A stretch of 5,594 nt of DNA from Fusobacterium sp. (GCA_019410665.1 DXSD01000113.1:1-5594); one strand, 5' to 3'. Positions 1 to 5,594 are shown, numbered from the stretch's first letter. A program made the numbers and translations. The notes: generated by a model from the letters alone, not told the origin.

Positions 1-5
1 GCTCA

Positions 6-50
6 CTAAAAACACAAAACTCGTTTCACTCAAACAGTTGTGTTTTTTAG
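6..50. terminator. Long bulged hairpin with flanking A- and T-tracts (probable bidirectional terminator)
   Basis: Bases 13-15 pair with 40-42, 18-21 with 36-39, and 23-26 with 32-35, around a five-base loop at 27-31. Bases 16-17 and 22 are bulged. A run of five A (8-12) precedes the core and a run of six T (43-48) follows it, and the outer bases 6-7 and 49-50 can also pair. A stem followed by T on either strand is the layout of an intrinsic terminator working in both directions, presumably for a gene left of the window. The alternative is the end of a dispersed palindromic repeat. The hairpin is seen directly; its role is inferred. Confidence 0.5.
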
Positions 51-118
51 CGTTTGCTTTCGCTGACTTGCTCTATTTATTCTTCTCAATCTTCGTTATT
101 CTTGAGATTTAAAAACAT

Positions 119-127
119 CAGGGGGAA
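119..127 (+). promoter_or_regulatory. Shine-Dalgarno site that sets the transporter start
   Basis: CAGGGGGAA ends four bases before the ATG at 132. No comparable purine-rich site precedes the in-frame ATG at 54, which lies next to the hairpin at the window's left edge. This decides the start in favour of 132. Confidence 0.7.
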
Positions 128-131
128 TTTT

Positions 132-995
132 ATGAATGCTAAATTGAGAAATATTACTGCTATGTTAATCTTTGGAACAATAGGAGTATTTGTTAAAAAT
201 ATAGAGTTATCATCTAGTGAAATTGCTTTAACTAGAGGACTTATTGGGGGAATTGTTTTAATCTTAGCTACTTTTTTTCTAAAGAAAAAACTCTCTTTTG
301 AGGCGATAAAAAGAAATTTATTGTTACTTATTTTTTCTGGATTAGCTGTGGGACTAAATTGGATCTTTCTTTTTCAAGGATATAAATATACTTCAATTTC
401 AAATGCTACATTGAGTTATTACTTTGCACCAGTATTTGTAACAATATTAGCTCCATTTATTTTAAAAGAGAAATTGACAATATCAAAGTTTCTATGTGTT
501 GTAATGGCACTTGTTGGTATGGGATGTATTGTTGGAGTAGATGGAATAAATGGTGGAAGTGACTTAATAGGAATATTTTATGGATTATTAGCAGCTGGAT
601 TTTATGCCAGTGTTATCTTAATGAATAAATTTTTAAAAGGGATAGATAGTATAGAGATAACAGTAGTTCAACTTCTTTCAGCAGCGATAACGATATTACC
701 CTATGTTTTAATTGTTGAAGGAAATGGGATTTTTTCTGTATCTACAACTTCTATTCCATATATTTTAATTTTAGGAATAGTTCATACTGGAATAGCTTAT
801 TTACTTTATTTTTCATCTTTACAAGGATTAAAGGGGCAAACAATAGCTGTATTAAGCTATATAGATCCAGTTTTTGCTGTAGTAATTTCCAGTGTATTTT
901 TAAGAGAGGAGATAACATTTTTACAGATAGTTGGTGGAGTATTAATTTTAGGTTCTAGTTTTTTAAGTGAATTGTTGAATAGAAAACAGGGGTGA
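132..995 (+). CDS. EamA/DMT-family inner-membrane transporter
   Basis: This 287-residue protein is a drug/metabolite-transporter superfamily member with two EamA repeats, roughly residues 7-137 and 146-283. About ten hydrophobic segments are visible. Each repeat ends with the family signature: a helix with a proline (YYFAPVFVTILAPFILKEKL at 96-115; SYIDPVFAVV at 242-251), then a basic/acidic turn, then a glycine-rich helix. Family members export or import small metabolites such as amino acids or nucleosides, and the substrate cannot be read from sequence. The in-frame ATG at 54 would add 26 residues (S-, L- and F-rich) encoded by the hairpin-rich intergenic region. I reject it because the ATG at 132 has a strong Shine-Dalgarno and gives a normal family length and N-terminus. 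Its stop overlaps the ribosome site of the next gene, so the two are probably one transcript. I see no convincing promoter upstream. Confidence 0.9.
   Translation: MNAKLRNITAMLIFGTIGVFVKNIELSSSEIALTRGLIGGIVLILATFFLKKKLSFEAIKRNLLLLIFSGLAVGLNWIFLFQGYKYTSISNATLSYYFAPVFVTILAPFILKEKLTISKFLCVVMALVGMGCIVGVDGINGGSDLIGIFYGLLAAGFYASVILMNKFLKGIDSIEITVVQLLSAAITILPYVLIVEGNGIFSVSTTSIPYILILGIVHTGIAYLLYFSSLQGLKGQTIAVLSYIDPVFAVVISSVFLREEITFLQIVGGVLILGSSFLSELLNRKQG
988..995 (+). promoter_or_regulatory. Shine-Dalgarno site that sets the hydrolase start
   Basis: AGGGGTGA lies five bases before the ATG at 1001 and contains the transporter stop TGA (993-995). The in-frame GTG at 992 sits inside this site, so it is not the start. 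The overlap implies translational coupling between the two genes. Confidence 0.75.
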
Positions 996-1000
996 TTAAA

Positions 1001-1579
1001 ATGAGAGTTTTATTTATAGGTAACAGTCACACTTTTTATAATGACATGCCATATATTTTTAAACAGATTTGTCAAGAAAATGATATAAATGTAGATGTAA
1101 CTATGTTAGCGAGAGGTTATAAAGGATTGGACTATCATTGTAAAGAACCTCAAACAAGATTTAATATCCTGTATGGAGAATATGACTATATAGTTCTTCA
1201 ACATTTACAAAGTGGCTTTAACAAAGATGTTTTATATACCTCAGTAAAAAAATTAAAAGAGTGGATAAATATGTCAGGGGCAACACCGATTCTTTATATG
1301 ACTTGGTCGATGAAGGCTGAAAGAGAAAAACAATTAGAATTAAGTGAAGGATATAGAGAGGTAGGCGAGAAGTTAAAGATAGATGTAGCTCCAGTTGGAG
1401 AGGTTTGGTGGAGATTTTATGATAAGTTTCCTCAAGAGGTGCTCTACTTTTCAGATGATAAACACGCTTCTAAATTGGGATCAACTTTAGCTGCTTATAC
1501 AATTTTTAATACAATATTTGGAAGAAAAGCTGAAACTAAAAACTCTCTATATCAAGAGATAAATAAACTAATAAATTAA
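1001..1579 (+). CDS. SGNH-fold hydrolase-like protein (GDSL/DUF4886-like)
   Basis: This is a 192-residue protein with no signal peptide, probably cytoplasmic. It has the block layout of SGNH hydrolases. Block I is LFIGNSHTF with the candidate nucleophile Ser9, reading GNS rather than GDS. A glycine-containing block II follows (ARGYKG, 37-42), then a VLQHLQS stretch (65-71) where the block III strand is expected, and near the C-terminus DDKHASKLGSTLAAY (152-166) supplies the catalytic Asp152 and His155 in DxxH spacing. The GNS block I, LQxxS strand and 'D-x-x-H-x-S-x-x-G-s-x-L-A-A' ending resemble the DUF4886-type branch. Known family members remove acyl or acetyl groups from sugars, lipids or other esters; this substrate is unknown. 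It follows the transporter by five bases, which suggests that the two handle a related compound (inference). A strong hairpin terminator follows directly. Confidence 0.8.
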   Translation: MRVLFIGNSHTFYNDMPYIFKQICQENDINVDVTMLARGYKGLDYHCKEPQTRFNILYGEYDYIVLQHLQSGFNKDVLYTSVKKLKEWINMSGATPILYMTWSMKAEREKQLELSEGYREVGEKLKIDVAPVGEVWWRFYDKFPQEVLYFSDDKHASKLGSTLAAYTIFNTIFGRKAETKNSLYQEINKLIN

Positions 1580-1613
1580 AAATGGAGCTTAAGCAAGCTC
1601 CATTCCTTTTTTT
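1578..1613. terminator. Bidirectional intrinsic terminator between convergent genes
   Basis: A perfect 10-bp stem (1581-1590 with 1595-1604) encloses the four-base loop AAGC. On the + strand it is followed, after CC, by seven T (1607-1613). On the - strand it is followed by five T (1582-1578). It therefore ends the transporter-hydrolase transcript and the DJ-1 transcript. The left arm and loop overlap the last bases of the DJ-1 gene, so one sequence serves as stop codon, last codons and terminator. Confidence 0.92.
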
Positions 1614-2140
1614 ACTTTTAAGATAGTTTCAGAATCTAATAATTTTTCAGCTAGGGCAAAAGCAAAATCTAAAGAGAGACCTGCTCCCATACCTGTAACA
1701 AGATTTCCGTCAACTTCGGTATTTTTACTAGTACAGTTATATCCTACCATCTCTTCAATAACTGAAGTGTGGCATGTAAGAGTACTATTTTTAAGGATAC
1801 CATTTTTAGCTAGAACAGTAGGTGCTCCACAGATAGCTCCAATAAATTTACCGTTTTCATAATAGTATTTAAGTATAGCTCCAACTTCTTTTGAATCTCC
1901 TAAGTTTACATATCCAGGATATCCACCAGGTAGAACTAACATATCTCCATCAGTAAGATCTCTTTCAAATAGAGTAGTGTCGCTTTTAACAATTACCTTT
2001 TGTGAAGAAAGAACCTCTTTAGAGTTAGAGATTGAAACTGTAATAACTTCAGCTCCTCCTCTTCTTAAAACATCAACAGGTGTCATAGCTTCAATAAGTT
2101 CAAATCCTTCAGCCAAAAGAACATAAACTTTTTTTGACAT
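1589..2140 (-). CDS. DJ-1/PfpI-family protein (YajL/ThiJ-like)
   Basis: This 183-residue cytoplasmic protein spans the full DJ-1 domain. LAEGFELIEAMTPVDVLRRG (9-28) aligns with the start of DJ-1 and supplies the conserved acidic residue Glu17. PGGYPG (71-76) is the oxyanion loop region. GAICGAPTVLA (101-111) is the nucleophile elbow with Cys104, and TCHTS (122-126) carries His124. VTGMGAGLSLDFAFALAEKL (148-167) is the usual C-terminal helix. Members are reported as redox sensors, chaperones or glyoxalase/deglycase-type enzymes, and the exact activity here is open. The start is fixed by AGGAGGT (2151-2145) five to seven bases upstream. That site overlaps the stop codon of the preceding 86-residue gene (TAG, 2152-2150), indicating coupling and one operon. 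The 3' end runs into the bidirectional terminator. Confidence 0.93.
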   Translation of the reverse strand: MSKKVYVLLAEGFELIEAMTPVDVLRRGGAEVITVSISNSKEVLSSQKVIVKSDTTLFERDLTDGDMLVLPGGYPGYVNLGDSKEVGAILKYYYENGKFIGAICGAPTVLAKNGILKNSTLTCHTSVIEEMVGYNCTSKNTEVDGNLVTGMGAGLSLDFAFALAEKLLDSETILKVKKGMELA

Positions 2141-2149
2141 AAGAACCTC

Positions 2150-2410
2150 CTATTTTTTCTCTACAGTTAATTTTCCTTGATTAATCATAGCAAGTACATA
2201 TTGATGTGCATCAACTACAGCATTACAATAAGCTGATTTAGTTTCTCCTTCAAAGAAAGCATTTAAAAGAACTTGTTGCTGTTCTTCAATATTAGTCTTT
2301 AACTCTTCAATTGTTATAAGACCATTTTTATACTCATCAACAAGGGCATCATAAACTGTACTAAATGTAGAATCATATAAGTTATCTTCCCAAGTTTCAA
2401 ATACTGACAT
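2150..2410 (-). CDS. Small acidic protein of unknown function
   Basis: I do not recognise this 86-residue protein. It has 15 Asp/Glu against six Lys and no Arg, so it is strongly acidic. It has no signal peptide or membrane segment and appears mostly helical: roughly 14-28, 34-52 and 56-77, with a turn at NGLIT (29-33). There is one cysteine (Cys62) and one histidine (His69). The turn plus 'IEEL' faintly recalls SHOCT-like short helical hairpins, but not enough to assign it. An in-frame GTG at 2419 lies inside the Shine-Dalgarno, so I take the ATG at 2410, five bases after that site. It has its own good promoter and is followed after nine bases by the DJ-1 gene, whose ribosome site overlaps this stop codon. 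It is probably a real gene co-expressed with the DJ-1 protein. Function is unknown. Confidence 0.8.
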   Translation of the reverse strand: MSVFETWEDNLYDSTFSTVYDALVDEYKNGLITIEELKTNIEEQQQVLLNAFFEGETKSAYCNAVVDAHQYVLAMINQGKLTVEKK

Positions 2411-2415
2411 AATAT

Positions 2416-2423
2416 TCACCTCA
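2416..2423 (-). promoter_or_regulatory. Shine-Dalgarno site that sets the small-protein start
   Basis: TGAGGTGA on the - strand ends five bases before the ATG at 2410. The GTG at 2419-2417, which would add three residues, is part of this site and is therefore unlikely to initiate. Confidence 0.75.
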
Positions 2424-2449
2424 TAAAATTTTAATTTCTAACCTAATCT

Positions 2450-2478
2450 ATCTTATCATTTCTTAGTAAATTTGTCAA
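2450..2478 (-). promoter_or_regulatory. Sigma-70 type promoter for the small protein and DJ-1 genes
   Basis: On the - strand a perfect -35 box TTGACA (2478-2473) is followed by a 17-base spacer and a -10 box TAAGAT (2455-2450, four of six matches). The -10 is preceded by TGA, an extended -10 TGN. Transcription would start near 2443, giving a leader of about 33 bases that includes the Shine-Dalgarno. No operator-like repeat is evident next to it. Confidence 0.8.
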
Positions 2479-2505
2479 CTTTATTCAGAATTAAATGTTC
2501 TAAGT

Positions 2506-3108
2506 TTAACTTAATGAAAATATTGATACTACAGCTGGAACAAGTATTGGAACAACTATAGTAATAACAAGTCCAGAATAGAAAGAGATAATTGAAACAT
2601 CTGGAGGATTGCTCTTATTTATTACAGGAAGTACAGAGTCCATAGCTGTAGCTCCAGCTGTAGCAACTGATTCATAGGAACCTATTTTTTTAGCAATAAA
2701 TGGAATTGTTAAGATAGCACAAAGTTCTCTTAAAACATTAGATAAAAAGGCTACTCCTCCTAAGTGAGCATCTATTTTTGAAAGTTCTATAGCTGAGAAT
2801 GAGTACCATCCCATACCTGAAGAGATTGCCACACTCTCTCCTAGAGAAAGTGCTACAAAGTATGAAGCTACAGCACCACCAATAAGAGAACCAATCATAG
2901 TAATAAAAGGTAAAAGAAGTATTTTTTTATTAATATTTTTTAAATGTTTAAATACTTCGTCATTATTACCAATATCCATACCTACAAAAAATAGGAGTAG
3001 ACAAAGCCCTAGACTAATTAAAGAATCCACATTTTCTAAAATAAAAGGGTTTTTAAAAAATAAGCCTCCAAGCACACCAATAACAACAGAAAGAATAATT
3101 CCTAACAT
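2506..3108 (-). CDS. lysO: LysO-type lysine exporter, C-terminal part (200 residues)
   Basis: This membrane protein matches the C-terminal two thirds of E. coli LysO (YbjE, Lys_export/DUF340 family), which exports lysine and toxic analogues such as thialysine. Shared landmarks in order are LLLFFVGMDIGNN (37-49), SSGMGWYSFSAIEL (96-109), FLSNVLRELCAILTIP (121-136), AGATAMDSVLPVINK (151-165) and a final hydrophobic helix (176-198). Glu128 and Asp157 align with the conserved intramembrane acidic pair of the family. Five or six membrane segments are visible. The start ATG overlaps the stop of the preceding N-terminal gene as TAATG, and its Shine-Dalgarno is the G-rich run at 3122-3115 inside that gene. 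Coupled translation should give equal amounts of both halves. No clear terminator follows the stop codon. The gene symbol rests on homology. Confidence 0.88.
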   Translation of the reverse strand: MLGIILSVVIGVLGGLFFKNPFILENVDSLISLGLCLLLFFVGMDIGNNDEVFKHLKNINKKILLLPFITMIGSLIGGAVASYFVALSLGESVAISSGMGWYSFSAIELSKIDAHLGGVAFLSNVLRELCAILTIPFIAKKIGSYESVATAGATAMDSVLPVINKSNPPDVSIISFYSGLVITIVVPILVPAVVSIFSLS

Positions 3109-3383
3109 TATTTTCTCCCCCCTCTATATACTAGAAATACAAGTAAAATACTAAAAATGATAGCAGATACAGTAATGACGATAGCTTGTAATCCCAGTTG
3201 AGAAAGGTTATTGATAATATTTTCATTAGCTCCTATCTTGTATCCCATAAATCCTAATAGAAAGAATAGAGCAGCAGTTTGAAAGTGGCTAATTTTACTT
3301 TTCATAGAACTAGGGATAAAATTTTTTTTAGCAATAAAAAAACCGATTAAAATAATAGCAACATATAAAAGTATAGTTTGCAT
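3108..3383 (-). CDS. LysO-type lysine exporter, N-terminal part (91 residues)
   Basis: This small membrane protein has three hydrophobic helices, roughly residues 4-18, 33-50 and 63-86, and a basic tail (YRGGRK). ALFFLLGFMGYKIG (38-51) corresponds to the LILFFMGISLA stretch near the N-terminus of full-length LysO. On its own it is too short to be a LysO; with the next gene it makes a complete one. It starts at an ATG preceded by a GAGGTGG-type Shine-Dalgarno, 23 bases after galM ends, so it is almost certainly on the galM transcript. It ends in TAATG with the C-terminal part. Some LysO relatives are known to be encoded as two adjacent genes, so this is probably a working two-subunit exporter rather than a broken gene. 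A run of six G near its end (3122-3117) is the only spot where a one-base change would fuse the two. Confidence 0.82.
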   Translation of the reverse strand: MQTILLYVAIILIGFFIAKKNFIPSSMKSKISHFQTAALFFLLGFMGYKIGANENIINNLSQLGLQAIVITVSAIIFSILLVFLVYRGGRK

Positions 3384-3406
3384 CTATCCACCTCTATTTA
3401 ATAAAT

Positions 3407-4447
3407 TTATTTTGAAAAAATATACTTAGTTTTCTGTATATAAGGGTGTTCAGGTGTAGTTATATAAGCTTTGTCTGGTAAAAATCTCAAAGCGTCAGCA
3501 TAGTTTTGAGTTTCAAAACAGATTCCCATATGTTTTTTACACTCTATATCATCATTTAATTTTCCAATTTCATGAAGATAGTTTCCACTATATATTACCA
3601 CAGCTGGTTGATCAGTTATTACTTCTAAAACTCTACCAGAGATCTTATCCTTAAGTAAAATATTTTTTTCTAGATTATGATTTAATATAAATGGATGATC
3701 TAAACCTTGATTTACTATTTTTATCTGTTTATCATCTGAGTATAGAGAGTCTTTTAAAAGAGTCAAATCTCTAAAATCAAAAGCTGTACCAACTACTGAT
3801 TTTATCTCTACAGGAAGAGTATTTTCATCTACAGCAATAAACTCATCACAAGGTAATTGCATAAACTCATCGGTAATATCTCTTTTAAAATCTCCACTAA
3901 GATTGAAATATGTATGGTTAGTTAAATTTAGATAAGTTGCTCTATCACTAATACCATAATATTCTAAATGGAATTCATTATCTTTTAAAATATATTTAAC
4001 TTCAACTTTTACATTTCCAGGGAATCCCTCTTCCATATGAGGACTTTCTAAAGAGAGTTTTAAACCTATAGACTCCTCTGTTTTTAACTCTTCTACTTGC
4101 CAAACTTTGTGTCCAAAGTTATCAATTCCACCATGTAGATTGTTATTTCCAGAGTTTTTAGCTAAATTAAAAACTTCTCCATTTAAAGTAAATGTGGCAT
4201 TACTAATTCTTCCAGCATTTCTTCCTATTAAGGAACCAAAATATGGAGATCTCTCCTCATAATCTTTTATTGCTGGTAAATTTAAAACAACATTTTCCCA
4301 TTTTCCATCTTTATCAGGAACAGAAATTTTTCTGATAACTCCTCCATAATTTAAAACTTCAACTTCCATAAAATTATTTTTTAGAGTATACATTAAAACC
4401 TTTTCATTTTTTTGTGTAACTCCCCAATTTTTTACTGATATTTCCAT
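3407..4447 (-). CDS. galM: Aldose 1-epimerase (galactose mutarotase)
   Basis: This 346-residue cytosolic enzyme interconverts the alpha and beta anomers of galactose, glucose and related aldoses, feeding the Leloir pathway. Its length is typical of the family. Family landmarks are present: GRNAGRI (75-81, substrate-binding Arg80), NNLHGG (102-107, His105), LTNHTYFNL (175-183, catalytic acid His178), LDHPF (249-253, substrate-binding Asp250) and GICFETQN (308-315, catalytic base Glu312). All key residues are intact. The ATG at 4447 follows GAGGTGAG by three or four bases. It is the first gene of a minus-strand unit that continues into the two LysO genes and lies back to back with manA. No galK, galT or galE is in the window, so the link to galactose use rests on the family alone. 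Confidence 0.95.
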   Translation of the reverse strand: MEISVKNWGVTQKNEKVLMYTLKNNFMEVEVLNYGGVIRKISVPDKDGKWENVVLNLPAIKDYEERSPYFGSLIGRNAGRISNATFTLNGEVFNLAKNSGNNNLHGGIDNFGHKVWQVEELKTEESIGLKLSLESPHMEEGFPGNVKVEVKYILKDNEFHLEYYGISDRATYLNLTNHTYFNLSGDFKRDITDEFMQLPCDEFIAVDENTLPVEIKSVVGTAFDFRDLTLLKDSLYSDDKQIKIVNQGLDHPFILNHNLEKNILLKDKISGRVLEVITDQPAVVIYSGNYLHEIGKLNDDIECKKHMGICFETQNYADALRFLPDKAYITTPEHPYIQKTKYIFSK

Positions 4448-4465
4448 AATCTCACCTCATCTTCT

Positions 4466-4494
4466 ATTTTAACACATAAAATTAAAAAAAGTAA
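4466..4494 (-). promoter_or_regulatory. Candidate promoter for galM-lysO
   Basis: On the - strand TAAAAT (4471-4466) is preceded by TGT, giving an extended -10. The region 17 bases further upstream (TTACTT) is a poor -35. Transcription would start near 4459, so the leader would be only about 12 bases and begin at the Shine-Dalgarno. The remaining A/T-rich sequence offers weaker alternatives such as TATATT at 4498-4493. No room exists for a lysine riboswitch. Confidence 0.4.
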
Positions 4495-4511
4495 TATATG
4501 AAAATTATTAG

Positions 4512-4540
4512 TAGAAAAAAAATAAAATAAGATGTAAAAT
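4512..4540 (+). promoter_or_regulatory. Candidate promoter for manA
   Basis: TAGAAA (4512-4517, four of six matches to TTGACA) and TAAAAT (4535-4540, five of six to TATAAT) are separated by 17 bases. The start would be near 4547, giving a leader of about 26 bases that contains the AAGGAGG site. The region is so A/T-rich that chance matches are likely. It and the galM promoter share the 125-bp divergent spacer. Confidence 0.4.
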
Positions 4541-4572
4541 AAAAGGGAAAAAGTTATTAGAAGGAGGTTAAT

Positions 4573-5541
4573 ATGTATCCATTAAAATTTAAAAAAACAT
4601 TGGTAAAAAAAGTATGGGGTGGAAGAAAATTTAACACAGTTTTAAATATGGAGTTACCAGATGAAAGTTTATATGGTGAGTCTTGGGAAGTTAGTTCTCA
4701 TAAAGGGGGGCTTTCATATATTGAAAATGGTGAGTATGCAGGAAAAACTTTAGTTGAAGTAATTGAAACAAATAAAGAGGAGATTTTAGGAAAAGAGATA
4801 GTAGAGAGATTTAAGGGAGAGTTTCCATTACTTATAAAATATTTAGATATTAATGATAGATTATCAGTACAAGTTCATCCAAGTGATGAGTATGCTCTTA
4901 AAGTAGAGGGAGAGTTTGGAAAAAGTGAGTGCTGGTATATAATGGAAGCTAGTGAAGATGCAACTCTTCTTTTAGGAGTAAAAGATGGGATTACTAAAGA
5001 GATTTTTAAAGAAAAAGTAGATAAAAAAGAGTTTGATGGATTATTTAATACAATAAAAGTAAAAAAAGGGGATTTTATAAATCTATTACCTGGAGTAGTT
5101 CATGCAACATTAGAAGGATCAATTTTAATTTGTGAAGTTCAACAAAATTCTGATACAACTTATAGAATTTATGATTTTGATAGATTAGTTGATGGGAAAT
5201 TAAGAGAACTACACATAGATAAAGCTTTAGAAGTAATAGATTTCGAGGGAGAGATACAAATAACAACTGATGAAACAAGACAAAAGATTTCTCTTTTAAA
5301 TGCTGAAAAGGAAGAGTTAGTAAGAGGTCAATACTTCAATGTAGATAAATATCTAATTGATGGAGAGTTTGAAGATGAAACTAATAGAAACTTTAAAATT
5401 TTATCAATATTAGATGGAGAGGGAGAGATCGTTTCAGAAGGAAAATCTTACCCAATAGTTAAAGGGGATACTTATTTTATACCAGCTGGGTTAAAAACAG
5501 TTTTGAAAGGAAAAGTTGAGATTTTAAAATCTTATTTATAA
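4573..5541 (+). CDS. manA: Mannose-6-phosphate isomerase, class I (short ManA type)
   Basis: This 322-residue cytosolic zinc enzyme interconverts mannose-6-phosphate and fructose-6-phosphate, linking mannose use and mannosyl-sugar synthesis to glycolysis. The length matches the short Bacillus-type ManA rather than the longer (about 390-residue) enterobacterial form. The N-terminal motif VKKVWGGRKF (11-20) is typical. The zinc ligands are visible: SVQVHP (98-103, Gln100 and His102), KSECWYI (117-123, Glu119) and PGVVHAT (173-179, His177). QQNSDTTYRIYDFDR (190-204) carries the catalytic Arg198. A C-terminal cupin-like part (about 250-322) ends with GDTYFIPAG (298-306). The ATG follows a strong AAGGAGG (4561-4567) by five bases. 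It is transcribed away from galM from the shared spacer. No terminator is seen after its stop, so it may be followed by a co-transcribed gene outside the window. Confidence 0.95.
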   Translation: MYPLKFKKTLVKKVWGGRKFNTVLNMELPDESLYGESWEVSSHKGGLSYIENGEYAGKTLVEVIETNKEEILGKEIVERFKGEFPLLIKYLDINDRLSVQVHPSDEYALKVEGEFGKSECWYIMEASEDATLLLGVKDGITKEIFKEKVDKKEFDGLFNTIKVKKGDFINLLPGVVHATLEGSILICEVQQNSDTTYRIYDFDRLVDGKLRELHIDKALEVIDFEGEIQITTDETRQKISLLNAEKEELVRGQYFNVDKYLIDGEFEDETNRNFKILSILDGEGEIVSEGKSYPIVKGDTYFIPAGLKTVLKGKVEILKSYL

Positions 5542-5594
5542 AAATAAAAATTTAGTTTATTAAATAGAAAAGGAGAAAACTTTTACTTCCAATC
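5542..5594 (+). other. Right-edge intergenic sequence with an unassigned Shine-Dalgarno-like site
   Basis: A/T-rich bases follow the manA stop. AAAAGGAG at 5568-5575 looks like a ribosome site, but no ATG, GTG or TTG lies at a suitable distance before the window ends. No hairpin terminator is present. A gene may begin just beyond the edge, but the sequence here does not show one. Confidence 0.3.

Noticed and set aside
54..131. In-frame N-terminal extension of the EamA transporter starting at ATG 54
   Set aside because: It is encoded by the hairpin-rich intergenic segment, has no Shine-Dalgarno, and adds residues absent from normal EamA proteins; ATG 132 has a strong site.
992..1000. GTG start for the SGNH hydrolase
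   Set aside because: The GTG is part of the Shine-Dalgarno for the ATG at 1001.
2501..2513. Palindrome at the end of the LysO C-terminal gene as a terminator
   Set aside because: The stem is short and A/T-rich with almost no loop, and no T-run follows on the - strand.
4492..4510. TAATA/TATTA inverted repeat as an operator between galM and manA
   Set aside because: Only five A/T base pairs match in a region of very low complexity; chance is the simpler explanation.
4448..4572. Lysine riboswitch or other structured leader upstream of galM-lysO or manA
   Set aside because: The spacer is only 125 bases, almost all A/T, and lacks the conserved helices and terminator such an element needs.
5075..5278. 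A 67-codon open frame on the - strand inside manA
   Set aside because: It lies wholly within a well-supported gene on the other strand, has Leu-rich composition typical of antisense of an AT-rich gene, and has no independent support.

Overview
The window is AT-rich throughout, both in the genes and between them. It uses AGA for arginine and has strong purine-rich Shine-Dalgarno sites (AGGAGG, GAGGTGA). These traits, the tight packing and the protein sequences suggest a low-GC anaerobe, most likely a Fusobacterium. That assignment is inference from style, since no rRNA or marker gene is present. No mobile element, CRISPR array, tRNA or rRNA gene is visible, and nothing looks like recent transfer.

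Layout. (1) Positions 1-131 hold a long bulged hairpin with an A-tract and a T-tract, probably a terminator or part of a dispersed intergenic repeat. (2) Positions 132-1579 on the + strand hold a two-gene unit: an EamA/DMT-type membrane transporter, then a small SGNH-fold hydrolase whose Shine-Dalgarno overlaps the transporter stop codon. (3) A bidirectional hairpin terminator at about 1578-1613 ends this unit and the convergent minus-strand genes. (4) Positions 2410 down to 1589 on the - strand hold an unrecognised 86-residue acidic protein, translationally coupled to a DJ-1/PfpI-family protein. A near-consensus promoter lies in front of the pair. (5) Positions 4447 down to 2506 on the - strand hold galM (aldose 1-epimerase) followed closely by a LysO-type lysine exporter split into two overlapping genes. 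(6) A 125-bp divergent intergenic region (4448-4572) separates galM from manA (mannose-6-phosphate isomerase), which runs on the + strand to 5541. The last 53 bases hold no resolvable gene.

How the genes fit together. galM and manA are sugar-entry enzymes: aldose anomer interconversion, and mannose-6-P to fructose-6-P. They sit back to back around one promoter region. The LysO pair would export lysine or related cationic amino acids or analogues, and appears to be co-transcribed with galM although the functions are unrelated. The 86-residue protein and DJ-1 protein form a separate unit that may also receive read-through from galM-lysO. The transporter-hydrolase pair has an unknown substrate.

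Most of the window is ordinary housekeeping sequence. The observations most worth a second look are the split LysO, whose junction carries a run of six G that doubles as the Shine-Dalgarno of the second gene, and the unrecognised small protein coupled to the DJ-1 homologue. I did not find a convincing new multi-gene system.
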